A DNA stretch of 64,000 nucleotides from Chloroflexota bacterium (GTDB lineage: Bacteria > Chloroflexota > Dormibacteria > Dormibacterales > Dormibacteraceae), in assembly GCA_005880915.1 (NCBI GenBank), contig VBIW01000037.1, positions 1 to 64,000 of the forward strand, in the 5' to 3' direction. This document shows, in pieces, positions 50,884 through 59,231 of the stretch (position 1 is the first letter of the stretch; each line of letters opens with the position of its first letter). The notes beneath the pieces are model-generated. The model worked only from the letters and a program-made list of their open reading frames with translations, did no database searches and was not told the origin of the DNA. The translations under genes were made by a program, and so were the position numbers.

Positions 50884-52023
50884 TTGCATAACGTGCGACC
50901 AAACCCGCAGCCGGGAGCGCCCCGCGAGCCAGAACTCGAGAGCCCACCCCCGATCAGCGGGGTGGCGGTTTCCGTGCGGCCTCTCGACCCGAAGCGGCGG
51001 CGTCGCTATCTGCAAATCGGATTCGGCATCGCGGCCCTTTTCGTCGCGATCGTCATCCTCTTCCTGCTTCGCGACTTCCTGGGCGCGTTCGTGCTCGGAG
51101 CTGCGATCGCGTTTCTGATTCAGCCCGCGGTGACTCGGCTCCACGCCGCCGGCGTACCCCGGCTGCTGGCCATCTCGCTCGTCTTCGTCGCGATCATCAT
51201 CATCCTGGCGGGTTTGGTGCTCTTGATCGTTCCACTTGGTGTGAGTGAGGTGGGTCAGCTTCAGGTCCAGGCGCCCACACTGGCCGCTGCGGCGCAGAAG
51301 AGTCTCAACGGTCTTCAGCCCATCCAGGTCTTCGGCATTGACATCGACCTGAAGGGCGTGACGGCGACAATCAACTCGCACCTACGCGAATATGTGCTTG
51401 GTCAGTTTGGCAACGCGGTCACGCTCGGCCTCACGGCGCTGACCACTGTGCTGCAGCTCCTGCTGATGTTCATCGTGGCCTTCCTCCTCGCCATCGAAGC
51501 CCCTGCGGTACGCCGTGACCTCCGCCGATTCGTGCCCAGCGACTATCGCAGCGACTTCGACCAGATCTGGCGCCAGGTTCGCAAAATGCTCTACGCCTAC
51601 GTTCGCGGACAGCTCATCATCGCCGCGCTGATCGGGATCTGCTCCGGCATCGCCTGCGCCGCGATCGGTCTTCCCGACCCAGTTGCCCTAGGTTTGATTG
51701 CCGGAATCACCGCCCTTATCCCTTACTTCGGGCCGTTCATCGGCGCGGTGCCGGCGATCCTCGTCGGCTTGAGCCAGTCTCCGGGCTCCGCCCTGCTGAT
51801 CGGGCTTCTCTATCTCTTGATCTCGAATGTGATCCTCAACGTCGTCTATCCGAAAATCATGGGAGACGCGGTCAAACTTCCGCCGATTCTCGTCATCGTC
51901 GCCTTGATCGCCGGCTTCAGCTGGGGTGGGATTCTCGGAATGTTCGTCGCTGTGCCCATGGCGGCGACGCTGCGCATCCTGTTCGACCACATCTATCCGC
52001 GCCTTTACGAGAGGCCGGTGTGA
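50884..52023 (+). CDS. AI-2E family transporter (PerM-like)
   Basis: The 379-residue protein has a short Pro-rich cytoplasmic N-terminus, seven to eight membrane helices and the PF01594 landmarks: FVLGAAIAFLIQPAVTRL, a central soluble segment (about 110-165), RQVRKMLYAYVRGQLIIAAL, and PYFGPFIGAVPAILVGL near the C-terminus. Members are uncharacterised permeases, some linked to AI-2 or Na+/H+ exchange. TTG at 50884 or GTG at 50893 may be the start. The stop overlaps the next gene (GTGA). Confidence 0.9.
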   Translation: MHNVRPNPQPGAPREPELESPPPISGVAVSVRPLDPKRRRRYLQIGFGIAALFVAIVILFLLRDFLGAFVLGAAIAFLIQPAVTRLHAAGVPRLLAISLVFVAIIIILAGLVLLIVPLGVSEVGQLQVQAPTLAAAAQKSLNGLQPIQVFGIDIDLKGVTATINSHLREYVLGQFGNAVTLGLTALTTVLQLLLMFIVAFLLAIEAPAVRRDLRRFVPSDYRSDFDQIWRQVRKMLYAYVRGQLIIAALIGICSGIACAAIGLPDPVALGLIAGITALIPYFGPFIGAVPAILVGLSQSPGSALLIGLLYLLISNVILNVVYPKIMGDAVKLPPILVIVALIAGFSWGGILGMFVAVPMAATLRILFDHIYPRLYERPV

Positions 52024-52733
52024 AGATCGCCCTGGTGTCGGACATCCATGCCAACTGGCAGGCGCTCGACGCCGTGTTGCGTGACTGCCCGCCCGTTGAC
52101 GAGACGATATGTCTCGGGGATGTGGTCGGTTACGGCGGGGATCCAAAGCGTTGCGCCGACGAGGTCATCAGGCGCAAGTGGCTGACCCTCGTAGGTAACC
52201 ACGATCGCGCCTGCACGGATCCGGAGATACTCGAGTGGTTCAACGACGACGCGGCATCGGTCGTGCGTTGGACGATTGAAGTGATTGGAGAAGAAAGGTT
52301 GGAATGGCTGCGCGGACTGCCGGACAGTCACGTCGAGCATGACGTGCTGCTTGTTCATGCGAGCCCACGCGACCACATCTATGAGTACGTCCTCGACACC
52401 GCGGTCGCTCACTCCAACCTCGAGCTGCTCGACGGGGGCATCTGCTTTCATGGACATACCCATGTACCGGGAATCTTTGGCGTCAGCAACGGCGCGGTGA
52501 CGCACGAATATCGCGTGGACAAGTTTCGGCTCGAGGGGCCGGCCCTCGTGAATCCAGGCAGCGTCGGCCAGCCACGCGATGGCTTGCCGACCGCCAGCTA
52601 CGGTGTCTGGGACGTGGACCAGAAAACGTTCGAGTTCCGGCGCGTCCGCTACGACATCAAAGGCGCCCAGCGCGCGATCCGAAAAGCCAAGCTCCCGGAG
52701 CGATTCGCCCTTCGACTCGAAAGCGGTCGATGA
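52020..52733 (+). CDS. Calcineurin-like metallophosphoesterase (YfcE/MJ0936 type)
   Basis: The 237-residue protein has all metal motifs: DIHAN, GDVVGYGGDP, GNHD and GHTHVP. This group includes phosphodiesterases and protein phosphatases with undefined substrates. GTG at 52020 overlaps the permease stop and the 3' end overlaps the next gene by 4 bases, so the three genes form one transcription unit. Confidence 0.9.
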   Translation: MKIALVSDIHANWQALDAVLRDCPPVDETICLGDVVGYGGDPKRCADEVIRRKWLTLVGNHDRACTDPEILEWFNDDAASVVRWTIEVIGEERLEWLRGLPDSHVEHDVLLVHASPRDHIYEYVLDTAVAHSNLELLDGGICFHGHTHVPGIFGVSNGAVTHEYRVDKFRLEGPALVNPGSVGQPRDGLPTASYGVWDVDQKTFEFRRVRYDIKGAQRAIRKAKLPERFALRLESGR

Positions 52734-54751
52734 ACCCGCGGCTGGCCATGAGGTTGGTGCGGCTCGGCTACGCGGCTGCCGCCGGGGCGGGTATTGGCTC
52801 TTTCCTGTTCTGGACCGTCTATTGGTTCTCGTTTGTCCGCGGCAACCTGCGCGGCCCAGATTTCTTCAACTTCTACGCAGCCGCGAAGCTCTTTGTCTCA
52901 AATGGTGGGTCGGCCGTCTACGACATCGCGATGCAGCGCCAGGTCGAGCTCCAGATTACGGGCGCAGATCCCTCTCGGTTCATCGTCTTGCCGTACTTTC
53001 ATCCGCCCTACTACACGCTGCTGATCGCGCCGCTCGCGTATCTCGACTATCGCAACGCCTACTACGTGATGGCTGCTTTCAACGCCATCTTGGTCGCGGC
53101 TCTGATTGCGATCCTGGTCAAAAGCAGCCTGCGGGTCCGGGGCCGCGGCTGGCTGGTGGCCGCCGCGATGATCGCCGGCTTTTTTCCCCTATTTGTGACT
53201 GTGCTGCAAGGCCAGTCGGACCTGGTGGTCCTGGTACCCCTGGCCGGCGCCTATGCCGCCTGGGCAAAGGGCCGTTACGGCATGGCCGGTGCATTGAGCG
53301 CGCTCGCGCTCTCCAAGCCGCAGCTGCTGTTACTGATACCGATTCTGTTCCTGGCTCGGCGCTCGTGGCGTGCGCTCGCGTCCTTCGTCGGAGTCCTGCT
53401 CGCACTCGGCGTGATTTCCGTTGCCGGCTTCGGCTTGGATCCTGTGATCACGTACCTGACCTCAGTCGGGACGTGGGCCATCACGGGCCACCTGCCAAAC
53501 ACCGGTCAGCTTGTCTACACCGACCCGGCGGTGTACTCGCTGCGCAACATCCTCGAGGCCGTGCCAGGTGGCGGGAAAGTCGTCGCTTTCGTGATCCTGG
53601 TCTTGCTGCTGGCCCTCGTCGCCCTGTCACTCAGCTGGCGCCCCGACAAACCGCGCCTCGATTTCGCCCTTGCGATCGCGGCGTCGCTCGTCTTGAGCCC
53701 GCACCAGAACGTGCACGACCTGGCACTGCTGGTGATCCCGGGCTTTGCGCTGGCAGACCTGGCACTCGCGGGCCAGCTTCGCTGGCCCCACGTCACGGCA
53801 GCAGTCCTGTTCTTTGCGTACGCCGCGATCGATCTGACGCTCGCCATCAACTTCTGGTCGGCGGCAGTCGGGGCGCTCGCCGTCGCGGGTTATCTCACAG
53901 CCGAACGGATGGCCGTGCGGCCGGACCCAATTCCGCTTGGCGAGCTGCAGTGGAGCGGCCCGCGGCCGCGTCGCGTGATAGTACTTCCCGCCTATCGAGC
54001 GGCGAAGACGCTGGTCGAGGTGGTCGGGGACATTCCTCAAGGCTCAGCCGATCGAATCCTGCTCGTAGATGACGCAAGTGCCGACGCGACAGTCAGCGTG
54101 GCGACCGCGCTCAGACTCGACGTGATCCGACATCAACGCAACCTGGGCTATGGCGGGAACCAGAAGACATGCTATCGCCAGGCGCTGGCGATGGGCGCGG
54201 ACGTAGTGGTGATGCTTCATCCCGATGGTCAGTACGACCCGGCCCTGGTCCCGAATCTCTGTCGCGTCATCGAGAGTGGAGAGGCGGATATCGTGCTCGG
54301 TTCGCGGTGGCTTGGTCTCGACCCCGCCAAGGCAGGGATGCCGTGGTGGAAGAGGCTCGGCAACCGCTTCCTCACCGCATCCGAGAACCGGGTGTTGGGC
54401 CTCAAGCTCTCCGAATACCACACTGGCTATCGCGCCTATTCGCGGCGTTTTCTCGAGGCCATCCCATTTCTCGAGAACAGCAACGACTTTGTTTTCGACA
54501 CCCAGGTCCTGGTCCAGGCGGCCACCTTCGGCTTCAAGATCGGAGAGGTGCCTGCGATCGGCCGGTACCACGCGGACGCGAGCTCGACGAGCTTCAAGAC
54601 CTCGACGATCTATGGCTTGAAGACCCTCGGCGCACTTGTTCGCTACGTGATGCACCGAGCGGGGTTCAGGTCGCCGTGGCTGACCCCGGCGTCAGATGCC
54701 GACAAACAGGCGCTTGCGGTAAGCCAGGTAGCCCACCACAGCCAGGTTTAG
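52730..54751 (+). CDS. GT87 mannosyltransferase-like and GT2 glycosyltransferase fusion
   Basis: The 673-residue protein combines a polytopic N-terminal part (residues 1-395, about ten helices; DFFNFYAAAKLF, YFHPPYYTLL, LSPHQNVHDL) resembling GT87/PimE-like polyprenyl-phosphate-mannose transferases with a cytosolic GT2 domain (about 410-640; VIVLPAYRAAKTL, LLVDDASADAT, MLHPDGQYDP, GYRAYSRRF) like dolichol-phosphate mannose synthases. One chain could make the lipid-linked sugar and transfer it. It overlaps the convergent DUF2127 gene by 60 bases. Confidence 0.88.
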   Translation: MNPRLAMRLVRLGYAAAAGAGIGSFLFWTVYWFSFVRGNLRGPDFFNFYAAAKLFVSNGGSAVYDIAMQRQVELQITGADPSRFIVLPYFHPPYYTLLIAPLAYLDYRNAYYVMAAFNAILVAALIAILVKSSLRVRGRGWLVAAAMIAGFFPLFVTVLQGQSDLVVLVPLAGAYAAWAKGRYGMAGALSALALSKPQLLLLIPILFLARRSWRALASFVGVLLALGVISVAGFGLDPVITYLTSVGTWAITGHLPNTGQLVYTDPAVYSLRNILEAVPGGGKVVAFVILVLLLALVALSLSWRPDKPRLDFALAIAASLVLSPHQNVHDLALLVIPGFALADLALAGQLRWPHVTAAVLFFAYAAIDLTLAINFWSAAVGALAVAGYLTAERMAVRPDPIPLGELQWSGPRPRRVIVLPAYRAAKTLVEVVGDIPQGSADRILLVDDASADATVSVATALRLDVIRHQRNLGYGGNQKTCYRQALAMGADVVVMLHPDGQYDPALVPNLCRVIESGEADIVLGSRWLGLDPAKAGMPWWKRLGNRFLTASENRVLGLKLSEYHTGYRAYSRRFLEAIPFLENSNDFVFDTQVLVQAATFGFKIGEVPAIGRYHADASSTSFKTSTIYGLKTLGALVRYVMHRAGFRSPWLTPASDADKQALAVSQVAHHSQV

Positions 54752-55222
54752 CACCAGCGCGCCGACCTTGAACAGGGTCGGATGGATGACAACCTCGTAG
54801 AGCTCGTAGGGAATCAGGATCCCGGTCGCGATGACGGTCAGGTATTCGGCCCAGCGTCGGCGCATGGCGAGCCCGACCCCCTCGGTCGCCTCGAGTGTTG
54901 CGTAGGTGATGGCGCTCAGCGCAAGCAGGTTGATGTGGCTGAAGGCGCCGACATAAACAAGACCCCGCAGCAGCAGCTGCATGATGACGCCGCGTCCCAC
55001 ATTGAGGTTCAGCTGGTTTTCGGCGTAGTCGGCCCAGTTGTCGAGCCAACCCTTGCGGCCTGCGACCAGCAGGCCGATTGCGAGGATTATCAGGATGGTT
55101 GACTTGACGAGGCGCTCGACGATGATGACCTTGATAAACGCGTCGTGCTCGCCGCCGATGGTACCGAGCTCGTGCCACAGACGGGCGAAATAGTGGGGAC
55201 GCTGGTGCGTGGTCCTGGCCAT
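54692..55222 (-). CDS. DUF2127 membrane protein
   Basis: The 176-residue product has four membrane helices (for example FIKVIIVERLVKSTILIILA, LLALSAITYATLEATEGVGL, YLTVIATGILIPYELYEV) and matches DUF2127. Function unknown. ATG at 55222 is preferred; TTG at 55240 would add six residues. It overlaps the 3' end of the GT87-GT2 gene by 60 bases on the opposite strand. Confidence 0.82.
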   Translation of the reverse strand: MARTTHQRPHYFARLWHELGTIGGEHDAFIKVIIVERLVKSTILIILAIGLLVAGRKGWLDNWADYAENQLNLNVGRGVIMQLLLRGLVYVGAFSHINLLALSAITYATLEATEGVGLAMRRRWAEYLTVIATGILIPYELYEVVIHPTLFKVGALVLNLAVVGYLAYRKRLFVGI

Positions 55223-55233
55223 CGCGACTGACC

Positions 55234-55253
55234 TTAACAAGCAGGGTTGTTAA
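55234..55253. promoter_or_regulatory. Perfect inverted repeat upstream of the DUF2127 gene
   Basis: TTAACAA-gcaggg-TTGTTAA has 7-bp arms and a 6-base centre and lies 12 bases before the DUF2127 ATG. It is AT-rich against a GC-rich background, so it could be an operator. Confidence 0.45.
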
Positions 55254-55292
55254 CGGTGTCTGCGTCGCCTAGGGTCCAGGTCAGGCTCGGCA

Positions 55293-55328
55293 GGCTGGGG
55301 GAGGGCGCCGCTGGGAGGGGGAGGGCCC
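55293..55328. repeat. GC-rich dispersed repeat, copy 2
   Basis: The core beginning GGCTGGGGGAGGGC and ending GGGGAGGGCCC is closely similar to 9569-9605. It lies in the spacer between the DUF2127 promoter and the end of the universal stress protein gene. Confidence 0.75.
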
Positions 55329-55363
55329 GCGAAAGGGATCGCGGCACCCGGCCGGAGTCGGGT

Positions 55364-55840
55364 TTACGGTGTGCCCTCGTCGCGGTGCTCTCGGTGCTCC
55401 CGGAAGAGCATCACCCGGCAGTTCGCGTTCTTGAGCACGTAAGGAACGGTCTTGCCGAGGTTGAACTCCCCAAACCGCCGCTTGTAAGGCAGCCCCATCA
55501 CGATCAGGTCGGCCCCCCATTCGACCGCTTCGTCGACCAGGGCCGGGCCGGTGTCCCGCGCCTGCACCAGCTCGGTCTCGACCGGCAGCTGCGAGGCTGC
55601 AGCCAGCTTCTCCACCTCGTCGAGGATCTTCTCCCCCCGCTCCACCACGTCGTCGAGCACCGCACCTAGGGGAAGCGACCGGTTCACCTCGATGATATGC
55701 ACCCCGTAGAGCCGCCCGCCCTGCGGGTCGGTCATTCGGCACGCCAAACGTACGGTCTCCGCGTCGATGTCCTGGCCGCCTACCGCCACCAAGACCTTGC
55801 GCGACGTTGTCGGATGGACATGCGCGGTTCGGTCGGCCAT
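55364..55840 (-). CDS. Universal stress protein (UspA family)
   Basis: The 158-residue protein begins MADRTAHVHP, then KVLVAVGGQDIDAETVRLAC, LYGVHIIEVNRSLPLG, ADLIVMGLPYKRRFGEFNLG and VPYVLKNANCRVMLFRE. This is a single Usp domain, with the ligand loop only partly matching the ATP-binding type. ATG at 55840 overlaps the stop of the small membrane gene upstream (ATGA); the open frame extending upstream is not homologous. Confidence 0.88.
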   Translation of the reverse strand: MADRTAHVHPTTSRKVLVAVGGQDIDAETVRLACRMTDPQGGRLYGVHIIEVNRSLPLGAVLDDVVERGEKILDEVEKLAAASQLPVETELVQARDTGPALVDEAVEWGADLIVMGLPYKRRFGEFNLGKTVPYVLKNANCRVMLFREHREHRDEGTP

Positions 55841-56046
55841 CAGTGCTGCGGCCCGTGCGTGACGCGACGGACGAGGACGTAGCCGGCGAAGATGAAGCAG
55901 ACCACCGCCGTGGCGGCGGCGAGGTCCTGCGAGATCGGATCGAGGGTTCGATGTACAGCCAGGTACGCGACCACCCAGATCCCGATCGCGAGCGCCATGA
56001 AGCCCATGAAGGTGAATGGGAAACGCAAGCGCCCAAATCCTACCAA
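55840..56046 (-). CDS. Small two-helix membrane protein
   Basis: The 68-residue product has two hydrophobic helices (about 10-30 and 42-60) separated by DPISQDL. No family is recognised. It is coupled to the universal stress protein gene through a 4-base overlap. TTG start at 56046. Divergent from the TrkA-type gene, 55 bases apart. Confidence 0.65.
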   Translation of the reverse strand: MVGFGRLRFPFTFMGFMALAIGIWVVAYLAVHRTLDPISQDLAAATAVVCFIFAGYVLVRRVTHGPQH

Positions 56047-56086
56047 CCTCCGACTTCCTCGCCGGAGGGGGCTTGATGGGCCTCCC

Positions 56087-56092
56087 TATAAT
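56087..56092 (+). promoter_or_regulatory. -10 box (TATAAT) before the TrkA-type gene
   Basis: A perfect TATAAT ends 9 bases before the TTG at 56102, with only a weak CCGGGG between, consistent with a leaderless transcript. Confidence 0.55.
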
Positions 56093-56101
56093 CAACCGGG
56101 G

Positions 56102-56530
56102 TTGAAGCTCGTCATCGTTGGGTGTGGGCGGGTCGGATCACAGATCGCATCCGATATGGATCGCTCTGGCCATGAGGTTGTGATCGTCGACCGAGATCCA
56201 AACGCGTTCTCCCGCGCCTCGACGCGGGGCGTGCTGACCAGGGAGTTCAAAGGCGACCAGGTCGTGGGCAACGGCACCGACGCCGATGTCTTGCGCCGAG
56301 CGGGGATCGAACATGCGGACGGCTTCGTTGCCGTGACCGAGGGCGACAATCGCAACATCATGGCCTCGCAGATCGCCAAGCACGTCTTCAAGGTCCCGCA
56401 CGTCGTGGCCCGCATCTACGATCCTGAGCGAGCCGACGCATACGAAAAGCTCGGTCTGCACACGATCTGCCCCACAATCGAAGGCGCGCTTCACATCCAG
56501 AAGGTATTGCTGGAGCGGGAGAGCAAATAG
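56102..56530 (+). CDS. TrkA-N (RCK) potassium-channel regulatory protein, first copy
   Basis: The 142-residue protein is a single NAD-binding Rossmann domain: LVIVGCGRVGSQIASDMDR, VIVDRDPNAF, GNGTDADVLRRAGIEHADGF, and NIMASQIAKHVF. Such proteins gate Trk/Ktr potassium uptake. The C-terminal TrkA-C domain is absent. TTG at 56102 is chosen because the fold begins right there and the -10 box is just upstream. A second similar gene follows 4 bases later. No Trk/Ktr channel gene is in the window. Confidence 0.88.
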   Translation: MKLVIVGCGRVGSQIASDMDRSGHEVVIVDRDPNAFSRASTRGVLTREFKGDQVVGNGTDADVLRRAGIEHADGFVAVTEGDNRNIMASQIAKHVFKVPHVVARIYDPERADAYEKLGLHTICPTIEGALHIQKVLLERESK

Positions 56531-56534
56531 CGGC

Positions 56535-56936
56535 GTGTATGTGATCGTCGTGGGGGGCGGAACCGTCGGCTACTACATGTCGCGCGATCTCGTTGAGCGC
56601 GGGCATGAGGTGACTCTCATCGAGAGGGACGCGAAGCGCGCTGATTGGCTTGAAACTCAGCTCGGCAGCATCGTCATGCGCGGCGACGGCTGCGAGGTTA
56701 GATTCCTGGCTCAGACTGGCATCGAGCGCGCCGATGCGATCGTGGCCGTGACCGCCGACGATGAGGACAACCTGATCGCCCTGCAGATGGCGAAGAAGCA
56801 CTTCCGCGTCAAAAAGACAGTCGCCCGAGTGAACAATCCGTCGAACGTCGAGATCTTCAAGACGCTCGGGGTTGACGAAGCGGTATCGGCAACCGACGTG
56901 CTCCTCGCGGCGCTCGAGCCACCGATCACCACCTGA
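56535..56936 (+). CDS. TrkA-N (RCK) potassium-channel regulatory protein, second copy
   Basis: The 133-residue protein repeats the same fold: VIVVGGGTVGYYMSRDLVER, TLIERDAKRADWLE, GDGCEVRFLAQTGIERAD, DEDNLIALQMAKKHFRV. The two proteins probably form a heteromeric gating ring, like the two halves of a full-length TrkA. GTG start at 56535. A strong hairpin follows the stop. Confidence 0.88.
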   Translation: MYVIVVGGGTVGYYMSRDLVERGHEVTLIERDAKRADWLETQLGSIVMRGDGCEVRFLAQTGIERADAIVAVTADDEDNLIALQMAKKHFRVKKTVARVNNPSNVEIFKTLGVDEAVSATDVLLAALEPPITT

Positions 56937-56947
56937 CGAATAAGAAA

Positions 56948-56970
56948 GGGCCGCTCATGATGAGCGGCCC
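56948..56970 (+). terminator. Terminator-like hairpin
   Basis: GGGCCGCTCA-TGA-TGAGCGGCCC is a perfect 10-bp stem with a 3-base loop, 12 bases after the second TrkA-type gene. There is no T run after it. It also lies just beyond the 3' end of the convergent DUF5679 gene, so it may end transcription in both directions. Confidence 0.75.
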
Positions 56971-56988
56971 CCTAGTCGAATCTCTAGG

Positions 56989-57132
56989 TTATGAGGCCTT
57001 GCCGATCTTGTAGATCTTGGTGCCGCAATAGGGGCACGTGCCGACCGTTGCTGGCTTGCCGTTCTTCATCGTGATCGGCTGAGGGTCTTTCATCTCGACC
57101 TTTCTCTTGTCCTTCAAGCAGTAGCCTTCCAC
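56989..57132 (-). CDS. DUF5679 zinc-ribbon-like small protein
   Basis: The 47-residue product includes GYCLKDKRKVEMKDPQ, ITMKNGKPATVGTCPYCGTK and ends YKIGKAS, which matches DUF5679, a short domain common in Chloroflexota and Actinomycetota. The second pair of cysteines is CPYC; the first pair, normally CxxC, is CxxD (YCLKD), so only three of four zinc ligands are Cys. GTG at 57132 has AAGGA 10 bases upstream. The 85-base gap to the macro domain gene has nothing notable. Confidence 0.85.
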   Translation of the reverse strand: MEGYCLKDKRKVEMKDPQPITMKNGKPATVGTCPYCGTKIYKIGKAS

Positions 57133-57217
57133 AAACTCACCGTCCTTATTAGAGATTCTGTCGTGGGGGCGGACTCGCCCATTCTAGGGGTGCGTATTTG
57201 GTCAACACAACCCCAAT

Positions 57218-57754
57218 TCAAACTGAATTCAGATCCTGGGCCCGGAAAACGTGCCAAAAGGCGGTCTCAAAAGGCCGTTTGGACTCTTCTCCGAAAAGAA
57301 CAAAGCGCACCTCGATCGCCTGCCAGCCGCCACTTAACGCTGCCATCAAGGACTCGGCCATCACGCGCGCGCACTCGTCGATAGGAAACCCGGCGATGCC
57401 TGTGCCGACCGCGGGCACCGCGATCGTCTCGACCTGATGTTGATGAGCGAGACGAAACACATCGTCCATCGACGACTTCAGAGAGCCTCTGGTGGTGCGT
57501 CCACCAAGCGCCATGCTGGCCGCGTGGATCACGTAACGCGCGCGCAATTTGCCGGCGCCGGTGATTGCCGCTTCCCCGACTCGCACGGCTCCGTGTGCAT
57601 CGCACTCGTCCTGTATCTGAGGGCCGCCGGCTCTGCGAATCGCACCCGCGACTCCGCCTCCAAGCTGCAAGTCATTGTTGGCGGCGTTGACGATGGCGTC
57701 CACCTCTTGCTGCACCAGGTCGCCGCTGATGATCACGACTCGCGTTTCATCCAT
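57218..57754 (-). CDS. Macro domain protein (ADP-ribose binding/deacetylase)
   Basis: The 178-residue protein has the macro-domain landmarks: ISGDLVQQEVDAIVNAANND, LGGGVAGAIRRAGG, GKLRARYVIHA and VPAVGTGIAGFP. Such enzymes hydrolyse O-acetyl-ADP-ribose or remove ADP-ribose from proteins. ATG at 57754 lies inside the 3' end of the PfkB gene (22-base overlap), so both are co-transcribed on the minus strand. Confidence 0.9.
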   Translation of the reverse strand: MDETRVVIISGDLVQQEVDAIVNAANNDLQLGGGVAGAIRRAGGPQIQDECDAHGAVRVGEAAITGAGKLRARYVIHAASMALGGRTTRGSLKSSMDDVFRLAHQHQVETIAVPAVGTGIAGFPIDECARVMAESLMAALSGGWQAIEVRFVLFGEESKRPFETAFWHVFRAQDLNSV

Positions 57755-58623
57755 TCCCACACCTCTGCGACGCGTTCGTCGAGCAGCTTCGGCGTTGCGC
57801 TCGCGATACCGCGAATCCCGATCGACTCGATCGCCAGCGAGGCGCACGCCACGCCGCAAACGAGAGCATCCTGCAACCCAGAAGGTTGAGCTCCCGTGCT
57901 CAGCCACCGGGCAAGCATTCCACCGGCCACCGCGTCTCCGGCCCCAGTGGTATCAAACGCCGGATACTTCAGGAGCGCCGGCACGTGGACAGGTCCGGCC
58001 ACAGTGTGCGCGGTAACTCCCCCTGCGCCCGCTTTCAAGACCAGGCCATCGAGCCACCACTGACGGCGAAATTCCTCTGCCACTCCGCCACCGAGTGCAG
58101 CGAACTCTTCTTCGTTGCAGAAGTACCACTGTGCGCGCTGGAGCACGTCTTTCGATTCCGCGACCTGCTCCTTGACGTATGACAGCATCGCGTCAGCTGC
58201 GATGAGTCGCGCAGAATGAAGCGCCTTCACCGCCTGGGCCTGACGGTCTGGGCGCATCGAGCCGATGAACGCCCAGCCCGCGTAGCCGGCGGGCACGTGC
58301 GGCTCCCAGCTGTCGTAGATGCCATCGGCGCTGCCCAGGTCGACATTGCGACCGTGCTCCTGGTGTGCCGTCCAACGGTACGTCGGCGTGTCGAAGATCT
58401 CGAGAAGTGTGGTGTCGACCGGCCGTCCCTCGAACAACGTGGAAACGCGCTCCACGGCGTCGCGCCCGACTGCCGCCGAAATCTTCACCGGCAAGATCAG
58501 ACTCGCCGCCAACGCGAAATACAGAGCGGAGCCACCGAGCTCATCTTTGATCTTGCCAAACGGCCCGTCGCGTGTGTCGAGCGCTATCGACCCGACGACC
58601 AGCAGCTCGGGTGCGTCAGGCAC
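57733..58623 (-). CDS. PfkB-family carbohydrate kinase
   Basis: The 296-residue protein has an N-terminal LVVGSIALDTRDGPFG, GGSALYFALAASLI and the C-terminal catalytic motif DTTGAGDAVAGGM with the base Asp. It is a ribokinase-like sugar or nucleoside kinase; some members at this kind of locus are annotated as adenosine kinase-like or carbohydrate kinase. Substrate unknown. The 3' end overlaps the macro gene; the 5' end overlaps the PHP gene by 8 bases. Confidence 0.9.
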   Translation of the reverse strand: MPDAPELLVVGSIALDTRDGPFGKIKDELGGSALYFALAASLILPVKISAAVGRDAVERVSTLFEGRPVDTTLLEIFDTPTYRWTAHQEHGRNVDLGSADGIYDSWEPHVPAGYAGWAFIGSMRPDRQAQAVKALHSARLIAADAMLSYVKEQVAESKDVLQRAQWYFCNEEEFAALGGGVAEEFRRQWWLDGLVLKAGAGGVTAHTVAGPVHVPALLKYPAFDTTGAGDAVAGGMLARWLSTGAQPSGLQDALVCGVACASLAIESIGIRGIASATPKLLDERVAEVWEWMKRES

Positions 58624-59224
58624 GCCGCCCGGTACCGCTGCTCGCGGTCACGACGTGGCGTGCGTAACGCAGCTTCTCGAGGAAGTCATGGATCCCGGAA
58701 TAATCTTCGATTTCCATCCAGCTGCGTCCCAGCTCTTCAGCTGAATGCGAGTCGGAGCCGGTGGCCATGACCTTGCCGAGCTCGTCGGCCAGCTGCGACG
58801 CCGCCTGGTTCGCTGAAGCATCGCACCACGGGTTGTAGGTCTCGATGATGTCGATCCGGGCAGCCAGCTCCTCGATTCGCTCGGGTCGGAAATTTGCGCG
58901 ATGGCGATCGAGCGGATGGGGTATATAGGTCAGTCCACCCATCCCGTGGATGAGGTCCAGCGCCTCCTCCGGCGCGAGGTAGGGCGGGACCCGGCCGGTG
59001 ATGAACAGGCCGATGACCTCGCCCTCCAGGGTCTTTATCTCCTCACCTGCGATGGCGAGCTCCGGGGCCATGCGCACAAAATTGAGCGCTCCTTCCACCG
59101 TGTTGTGATCGGTCAGCGCCAGGCGGTCGAGACCGCATTCGCGGGCGCGATCGACGACCTGTTGGAGAGAGCTACGCCCATCGTGCGAAAAATTGGAGTG
59201 GAGATGAAGATCGACGCGGAGCAT
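58616..59224 (-). CDS. PHP domain phosphoesterase
   Basis: The 202-residue protein starts RVDLHLHSNFSHDGRSS and has ALTDHNTVEGAL, GEEIKT, YIPHPLDRHR and ATGSDSHSAEELG, the metal-binding motifs of PHP phosphoesterases. Related single-domain enzymes hydrolyse RNA ends or AMP-like substrates; the substrate here is not known. Part of the minus-strand group of PHP, PfkB and macro genes. Confidence 0.9.
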   Translation of the reverse strand: MLRVDLHLHSNFSHDGRSSLQQVVDRARECGLDRLALTDHNTVEGALNFVRMAPELAIAGEEIKTLEGEVIGLFITGRVPPYLAPEEALDLIHGMGGLTYIPHPLDRHRANFRPERIEELAARIDIIETYNPWCDASANQAASQLADELGKVMATGSDSHSAEELGRSWMEIEDYSGIHDFLEKLRYARHVVTASSGTGRRA

Positions 59225-59231
59225 CCGCGCC

